From: Siphonodentalium dalli
Taxonomy: Eukaryota; Mollusca; Scaphopoda; Gadilida; Siphonodentaliidae
Length of the DNA: 64,000 nucleotides
Assembly (NCBI GenBank): GCA_032622095.1
Contig: CP136066.1
Coordinates: forward strand, 103,625,319-103,689,318
Direction of reading: 5' to 3'
Of the stretch, positions 57,892 to 64,000 are shown piece after piece. The notes below the pieces were generated by a model. It was not told where the DNA came from and ran no database searches. It saw nothing but the letters and a program-made list of their open reading frames with translations. The position numbers and the translations under genes were made by a program. How positions within the stretch are numbered: position 1 is the stretch's first letter; each line of letters starts with the position of its first letter.

Positions 57892-57972
57892 CAAACAACA
57901 TGGTAATTATAATTAAAATAAATTTTGACTTGAGTCATAATATCATTTTCATTATAATTACCATGTTGTTTG
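57892..57972. repeat. 81-bp MITE-like element, perfect 22-bp inverted repeats
   Basis: Arms 57892-57913 and 57951-57972 are exact reverse complements (starting CAAACAACATGGTAATTA) around a 37-base centre. No obvious target-site duplication was identified. Confidence 0.8.
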
Positions 57973-58484
57973 TATAATATGTGATGGCCCCTTAAATGAC
58001 CTGATTTAGTGTACAGTACCCATTTAAGCACAAGACATATCTATATATTGTGCTGGGACTAAAACTTCACTTTCCAGTACCTCGGCAATCGAGAAGCATG
58101 CATGAAACGAACTGCCGTCAAATCCTTTAAACTTCATGTTTTGGCCATCGCTGCAACTGCAAATGGAATGGTATTAATACGATTAACCTCTTTATAATTA
58201 TGGGGAATAACTTTAACCCGGATTCCGGATCCGGATCCGGATTTGGCCGAAAACGTGCTTTCCCCCGGATTCCGGATCCGACCCACTTTTTTAAATTGCT
58301 TTAAATCACTATTATGTGGCATTTTCGCATTATATCACCGTTGTATGTGACTTTATCAGCTAGCTGGAGGTCCTAGCCACGAATCCTGGCTTCCCATGGT
58401 TGCAAACAGACGACTGGCTCATACAAGTGAATCCGGATTGTTCTCGATTGATAATCCCGGACTGGGTCACTTGTCTCGTTACCC

Positions 58485-58518
58485 TCTCTCTCTCTCTCCC
58501 CCTCTCTCTCTCTCTCTT

Positions 58519-58551
<33 letters not shown>

Positions 58552-58556
58552 CTCAC
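58485..58556. repeat. (CT)n and (TA)n microsatellite
   Basis: CT-rich tract with a (TA)12 core near 58526-58551. Confidence 0.9.
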
Positions 58557-58738
58557 TCTCGCTCTTTTGTTAGCCCCTGATCATTCGAAAGGCGGCGCGT
58601 GTGCATACCTGTCGTTTTGATTCAGTTCCGGATTGCAAATCCGGGTTATTCTCGATCGATAATCTGAGACTCGGGTCTATGTCTCTCTCTCACACTCTCT
58701 TTCTCCCTCTGTTTGTCTGTCTGCCTGTCTGTCTGTTA

Positions 58739-58740
<2 letters not shown>

Positions 58741-58800
<60 letters not shown>
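58741..58800. repeat. (CT)29 microsatellite
   Basis: Uninterrupted TC repeats inside the foldback's left arm. Confidence 0.95.
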
Positions 58801-58801
<1 letters not shown>

Positions 58802-58889
58802 CTTTCATTCTCTCTCTCATTCTGTCATTAACCCCAGATCGTTCAGAGTGTAGATGTACGAACAAATCGCCTTGGTTCAGTTCCGGGAA

Positions 58890-60347
58890 GCCAAAGAAAA
58901 CGAAATTCATATTTAAAGGGAGTAAGATTGATATTGTCAAACAGTTTAACTACCTAGGTATAAGTTTCTGCAAATCTGGCTCATTCAACCCAACTAAAAA
59001 GATATTAACGGACAAGGCCACGCGAGCCATGTATTCCATTATAGGTAAGTCACGAAACATTGTTTATCCATCAGTAATCAGCTCGACCTATTTGATACAT
59101 ACGTGACACCCATTCTCCTTTATGGCTGTGAGGTATGGGGGTTCGATAATAATGACATACTAGAGAGCGTACAATGAAAATTCATAAAACATATTCTTGG
59201 ACTGAGACCGTCGACCCCAAATTTTATGATATATGGTGAAAGTGGCAAACTACCACTTGAAATAATGATTAAAGTCAGAATGGTTAAATATTGGTGCAAG
59301 GTTGTCAATAGTGGCGCTGATCGATTTCCCAAAGTTCTACTGAAATTGGCACAATCCATATCTGACGACCCCAATTTTCAAGATAGCAGTTTCCCCTGGT
59401 TAAACCGAATACAGGGGTTACTAGACGATTTTAATCAGCCACACATTTGGTGCTCAGGACGTTGCAACCGACGTTAACCAATTAGTCTCATACGTGAAAT
59501 TCGGTCTAATATCAGAATTCAGAGATAAATGGGAGAGAGATATACATAATAGCAGTCGTGGTAGAATTTACCGAATATTTAAACACAGTATATCCTTTGA
59601 AAGTTATCTCGACATCCTGAATCACACCAATAGAAGTTTATTGTGTAAATTCCGTACGAGTAACCATAAACTACCAATCGAGACAGGGCGGTGGAATGGC
59701 TCTGATCGCCGTGACCGGATTTGACCATTATGTGACTCTGAGGAAGTAGGAGACGAATTCCACTACCTTTTTAGCTGCAGAAATCTAACAATTAATCGGA
59801 ATCGCTTGTTATCCCAACTCATGGGAAGACCAACAAATACCATAGTGATGAGCGAACTCATGAATGAACAAAATCCGAAGGGTCTCCGCAAATTATGCGA
59901 TTTCATCAAGTTAGTAAACCGCAAAATTTCTGACAGTCAGTGAATAAGCACTTAAGTTAACTTAGATTTATTTCAGAGTTGTTGTTGCTGCTGTTGTTGT
60001 TGATATTATTATTACTATTAGTAGGGTTCTTTATGATACTATCGTTTGTGCTAATCAAATCACCGATTAAGATCCCAAGCATAAGGACTTATTGATAAAT
60101 GATTTGAAGTTAATATATATAGACTCGTGGCAGTATACAAGAATATATATACATAATTATGTTAAATTATTTATACACATCTGCGGATGCATGTTTGTTT
60201 ATATTGAATGTATTTGACGTTATAACACTTATATATAGTGACGAAAACTGTTCACCGGAAGTCCACATGCTATTGTATATAATGTACATATTGTAAATGT
60301 GTTTTCTCCATACCATTATTATAAGGTGATGAGAATAAAGATTTGAA
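58890..60347 (+). mobile_element. 5'-truncated LINE inserted in the foldback
   Basis: The foldback module reads TTCAGTTCCGGGAA up to 58889 and resumes TCCGGGTTATTCTCGATTG at 60348, as in the uninterrupted modules nearby. The insert begins inside coding sequence, ends AATAAAGATTTGAA and is on the plus strand. No long duplication is evident; at most a few bases are shared. Confidence 0.8.
58891..59943 (+). pseudogene. LINE ORF2, thumb to C-terminal finger
   Basis: Coding starts without the RT palm: DIVKQFNYLGISFCKSGSFN, KILTDKATRAMYSI, then after a frame change FDTYVTPILLYGCEVWGFD, a TGA at 59175-59177, NFMIYGESGKLPLEI and VRMVKYWCK. After a second frame change near 59475: FRDKWERDI, FRTSNHKLPIETGRW, a TGA at 59722-59724, and CDSEEVGDEFHYLFSC with the C-terminal zinc-finger Cys/His. 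This is the common invertebrate CR1-like ORF2 layout (clade inferred). At least two shifts and two stops make it inactive. Confidence 0.88.
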
Positions 60348-60454
60348 TCCGGGTTATTCTCGATTGATAATCTTGGATTCGGGTATTCTAATGTCAAGGT
60401 ACTTATTATTGAATCATAGCATATTGGGGTGAGCTCGTTGTTCTCTCCCCATCC

Positions 60455-60537
60455 TCTCTCTCTCTCTCTCTCTCTCGCCCCCTCGGTCTCTCACTCAATC
60501 TGCCTGTCTGTCTTCCCTCCCCATCTCTCTCTCTCTA

Positions 60538-60610
<73 letters not shown>
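60455..60610. repeat. (CT)n microsatellite cluster
   Basis: CT tracts, the longest uninterrupted one at about 60542-60609. Confidence 0.95.
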
Positions 60611-60612
<2 letters not shown>

Positions 60613-61265
60613 CTTTCATGAGTCCCTGTACATACCAATCGACTTGGTTCAAATCCGGGAATCGAATCCGGCTTATTTTAGATTTATAATCTGGGACTCG
60701 GTTCTCTGTCCCCCCCTCTCTCTCTCACACACACACTCTCTCTCTCCCACTCTCTAATTCTCCCTCTGTCTGTCTCGCTTCCTCTCTCATTCTTTCATCA
60801 TATCCTGATCGTTCAGAGCGCAGATGCACGTACAAATCGCATTGGTTCATGTTATTCTCGATTAACTATTTGAAAATCGGGTCGTCTAAGGACACTAATC
60901 AGTGTGTATTAATTAGTTTGTCTCGTAATTGAGAGCTGTGAGATAAAGGGATTAAGATGTCTGGACCTTGTATAAACACCTGTAAATAAACACTGAGTGC
61001 GCGTGCGTCATGCCTGTACTCCATCTATATAGCTCTCTCCCTCTCTTCGTCTCTCTCTATCCATCCCTCTCTCTCTCTCTCGTTTCTTCGTTAGTCCCTG
61101 ATCGTTCAGAGTTCAGATATACATCCAAATCGATATGGTTCAAATCCGGAAATCGAATCCTTAGTTGACACGAGTTTCAAATAGGCAACATAAAATAACC
61201 CTGATTCGATTCCCGAACTGATCCAAGTCGATTTGTATGCACTCTCAGCGATCATGGACTAATGA

Positions 61266-61305
61266 AAGAGCGAGAGAGAGGGATTGAGAGATATAGAGGG
61301 GAGGG

Positions 61306-61343
<38 letters not shown>

Positions 61344-61378
61344 AGCGAGATAGAGAAGAGGGACAGAGAGAAGCGAGA
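61266..61378. repeat. (GA)n microsatellite cluster
   Basis: GA tracts in the right half of the foldback, the complement of the CT tracts on the left. Confidence 0.9.
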
Positions 61379-62218
61379 TCACCCCACAACATGTTATATG
61401 CTATGATTCAACAATAATTACCTTGACATTAGAATACCCGAGTCCCAGACTATCAATCGAGAATAACCCGGATTCGATTTCCGGATTTGAACCATATCGA
61501 CTTGTATGTACATCTGCACTCTGAACGATCATGAACTAATGAAGGATCGAGAGAGAGAGGGGGTGGAGAGAGAGAGACGAAGATAGGGAGATAGCTAGAG
61601 ATAGAGATCGAGATGGGTACAGGCATGACGCAAACGGACTCAGTGTTTATTAATATGTGTTTATACAAGGCCCAGACATCTTAATCCCTTTATCTCACAG
61701 TTCTCAATTACGAGACAAACTAATTAATACACACTGATTAGTGTCCTTTATAGACGATCCGATTTTCAAATAGTTATTCGAGAATAACACGAACCAATGC
61801 AATTTGTACGTGCATCTGCGCTCTGAACGATCAGTAGATGATGAGAGAGGGAGCGAGGGAGACAGACAGACAGACATAGGGGGGGGGGGCAGAGAGAGAG
61901 AGAGAGAGAGAGAGACACACACACACAGAGAGAGAGAGAGAGGGACAGAGACCCGATTCCCAGATTATCAATCGAGAACAATCCGGATTCACTTGTATGA
62001 GCCAGTCGTCTGTTTGCAACCATGGGAAGCCCGGATTCGTGGCTAGGACCTCCAGCTAGCTGATAAAGTCACATACAACGGTGATATAATGCGAAAATGC
62101 CACATAATAGTGATTTAAAGCAATTTTAAAAAGTGGGTCGGATCCGGATCCGGAATCCGGGAAAAAGCACTTTTTCGGCCAAATGCGGATCCGGGTTAAA
62201 GTTAGTCCCATAATTATT

Positions 62219-62510
62219 TTCTCTCTGGCATTGAGACACACACCTAAGCAGATGTATAAATAGGCGATTTACGGACATGTCCGCCGGGATTGAATACAAA
62301 TTTTGCTGTTGTCCAAAAGCTTCTCAGAGCTTGAGGTTGATAATGTTGTTACATCGACTTTAAATAAAACTTGTCTTATCTGATCTTATCTTATCTTATC
62401 TTATCTTGGACAGGCTTTGAATTTTGTAAATGACACATTTTGGGCGGCAATTTGTAAAACAATACGTCAAATGAACAACAATAGACACCTTTCACATAAT
62501 GACATTTGAA
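62219..62510. repeat. sequence with (TTATC)n tail
   Basis: AAATAAAACTTGTCTTATC followed by four or five TTATC units at about 62383-62407. The combination looks like a LINE or SINE 3' tail; the body is not recognisable. Confidence 0.5.
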
Positions 62511-62514
62511 CATA

Positions 62515-63042
62515 GAGTGAAATTCAAATGTGCACTGATTGTATTCAAGGCTCTGAGGGGGTGAATGCCCACCTTATATCTCCTCATTGTTTAAACTGAA
62601 GTCTTGTGGTCGTGGCGCATCTACAAAATCGATGACAAGTGGGTGTGATCTCAGATTTCTAACGGTAAACCAAACAGCAGATATGTCGAACTGTGCTTTC
62701 AACAAGCAGCTACTGACATTTGGAATTCCCTCCCACTTGATACCCGGAGAGCAGACACTGTTTCTGGTTTTAAGAAATCTCTTAAGCCGTATTTATTTAA
62801 ACTGTGTTTTAAACTGGATTAACTATTTTTTAGAACGAGCACCATTTATCTTTATCTTATTCTGTCGTTTTAATTCTATTCTCACTGTTTCATTGTTTCA
62901 TTTATGTTTTTTTTTAAACCTAGTTTTTATCCTAGTTTAAAATAACTTGTATTTATTTTTATATTATGTTCTTAATATTACTGTAAAGCGCATTGAGACA
63001 AAATATTGCAGAATGCGTTTTTTAGAAGTAAATATAATAATA
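62515..63042 (+). pseudogene. CR1/L2-like LINE 3' end
   Basis: One frame with several stops: FKCALIVFKALRG near 62523, then SRYVELCFQQAATDIWNSLP, DTRRADTVSGFKKSLKPYLF and a stop at 62820-62822. 'A...WNSLP...R.....FK..LK..LF' is the conserved C-terminal tail of CR1/L2-group ORF2. The 3' UTR holds GTAAAGCGCATTGAGACAAA and ends in (ATA)n, like known L2-type ends. 5'-truncated and inactive. Confidence 0.8.
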
Positions 63043-63427
63043 GAGACCTTTCGCAAAAATCACTATTACGAATAGGATATATTGTCCTCGTAAGGTTGAC
63101 ACCATCACAATTTACCTACAATGGCTAATTGGTGAGACGGCATATGCCCCACTATATTCAGTTACATATATATTTGATGGAAAAAGAAATGTGTGTCGCT
63201 TTCAGATCCCATGTTCTTATCCGTGTGCAATACACCACACGGATAATGCTAGAGCGTCCCCAAGCAGGACCGGTGGCACATTCTTAACACACATGCATGT
63301 AATTAAACTGCGTGGGGTATATTTCTTATCACGCAAGAAACCCTGTGCATAAAGATCGAATTTTTGCCGTTTACTGGCAGGATATTGCCGTATCCGTAAT
63401 CGTATTCGTGATTTTGCGAAAGGTCTC
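63043..63427. mobile_element. 385-bp MITE with 8-bp target-site duplication
   Basis: Terminal inverted repeats GAGACCTTTCGCAAAAATCAC (63043-63063) and GTGATTTTGCGAAAGGTCTC (63408-63427), differing by one A. Flanked by TAATAATA on both sides (63035-63042 and 63428-63435). An 8-bp duplication suggests a hAT-like mobiliser, but the site is low-complexity, so this is tentative. It inserted in the (ATA)n tail of the preceding LINE. No coding sequence. Confidence 0.75.
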
Positions 63428-63804
63428 TAATAATAATAATGAACAACGACAGTTAATTATTGCGAGTAGGATAGTACGTCACTAGAATTTGTGTTCATTT
63501 CATTCGTCGTCGTTTTTCCTTATTCGTTTTTACGATTACGGTTTCGGATTTTCAACAAATACACCATATAGTACAAAGTTCGCGATCGTTTCTCAGCTCC
63601 TCAATGTAGGATATGACTCTGATGTTATGTCCTTAAATTGTGATCGCCATGTGACCTTAATATTAGTGGCAATCAAATCATTCGTCGTCGTGAAACAAGA
63701 GAATCTTGCGAATTACAAAGCGCTAAGCTCAGGGATGTGGCTAGAGGGTCTCCGCTGGGGGAGGGGGGGTGTCCACCTTGGGAACATTCAACTGCCCCCC
63801 CCCC
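63428..63804. other. gene-free stretch with a dispersed block
   Basis: 63664-63725 matches 40253-40313. The 127-codon frame at 63489-63872 has no motif and runs into a tandem repeat. Confidence 0.4.
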
Positions 63805-63930
63805 CCCTCTTGAGTCGGAATCACACCAACACAACTTTTTGCATAATTCCATTTGCACCCCCCCCCCCTTGAGTCGGAATCACACCAACACAACTTTTGC
63901 ATAATTCCATTTGCACCCCCCTTGTACCTC
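63805..63930. repeat. 62-bp tandem repeat, two copies
   Basis: CTTGAGTCGGAATCACACCA, then ACACAACTTTT, GCATAATTCCATTTGCA and a C run; two copies, with partial C-rich text before the first. Confidence 0.9.
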
Positions 63931-64000
63931 ATGCTCAGGCCTAATTTCCTATATATTCATAAGCCATGCTTCTATGTTCCCAGTATGAGAACATTAAGAT

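Larger units (their letters stand above)
58192..62218. mobile_element. 4-kb foldback element built on CT/GA microsatellites
   Basis: The outer arms (about 58192-58485 and 61930-62218) are near-perfect reverse complements. They share the CCGGATCC-rich tip, CTTTAAATCACTATTATG, GATATAATGCGAAAATGCC, AGCTAGCTGGAGGTCCTAGC and TGGTTGCAAACAGACGACTG. The inside consists of repeated modules (TCGTTCAGAG, GGTTCAAATCCGG, then a TTATTCTCGATTGATAATC block) separated by (CT)n on the left and (GA)n on the right, with the centre near 61175. One arm is interrupted by a LINE at 58890-60347. No transposase is visible. Confidence 0.8.

Noticed and set aside
58677-58940. Frames with RERERE/SLSLSL runs
   Set aside because: Translations of (CT)n/(GA)n microsatellites.

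Overview
The window is AT-rich eukaryotic DNA from an intron-bearing animal genome, most likely an aquatic invertebrate. The evidence is a Rab GTPase exon behind a canonical splice acceptor, L1/Tx1-like and CR1/L2-like LINEs, Ty3/gypsy elements, Helitrons, a FLYWCH/MULE-type transposase relic and abundant simple repeats. The phylum cannot be settled from the sequence. No complete host gene is visible. The only convincing host coding piece is one Rab11-like exon at 14167-14278. Nearly everything else recognisable is mobile or repetitive DNA, mostly decayed.

Layout. 1-971: broken integrase end of a Ty3/gypsy element. 2.4-2.7 kb: palindromic minisatellite. 3.9-8.56 kb: a dispersed repeat interrupted by a 5'-truncated L1/Tx1-like LINE on the minus strand, with a 14-bp target-site duplication. 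8.9-9.87 kb: 161-bp tandem satellite. 10.6-12.1 kb: two-subtype tandem array. 14.2 kb: Rab exon, followed by foldback repeats. 17.3-17.6 kb: LINE tail. 18.1-18.6 kb: 130-bp tandem repeat and a hairpin. 20.7-27.3 kb: a chain of at least nine abutting non-autonomous Helitrons, all on the minus strand, split by a LINE reverse-transcriptase fragment. 28.5-29.1 kb: small tandem and dispersed repeats. 29.65-36.82 kb: a degenerate Ty3/gypsy element with two LTRs, gag, protease, RT/RNase H, integrase and an extra C2H2 zinc-finger frame before the 3' LTR. 38.0-39.4 kb: a FLYWCH/MULE transposase pseudogene split by a clean 369-bp Helitron. 41.6-43.1 kb: an inverted copy of the 4-kb dispersed repeat carrying a 1170-bp Helitron, which itself contains a palindrome-rich foldback. 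45.0-45.76 kb: two abutting plus-strand Helitrons. 46-50 kb: LINE tails, duplicated segments and palindromic minisatellites. 53.5 kb: LINE tail. 57.9 kb: short MITE-like inverted repeat. 58.2-62.2 kb: a 4-kb foldback built of CT/GA microsatellites with a LINE inserted in one arm. 62.5-63.4 kb: CR1/L2-like LINE 3' end, then a 385-bp MITE with an 8-bp target-site duplication. Window end: 62-bp tandem repeat.

The elements do not form a pathway; they form a layered insertion history. Two insertions can be dated relative to their hosts because a second copy of the host repeat in this window preserves the empty site. The most interesting signals are the tandem Helitron chain, the nested Helitron/foldback, the Helitron-disrupted FLYWCH/MULE relic, the zinc-finger frame in the gypsy element and the 4-kb foldback. 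Helitron calls rest on termini (5' TC, 3' hairpin about 12 nt before CTAG, insertion between A and T). No Rep/helicase coding sequence is present here.
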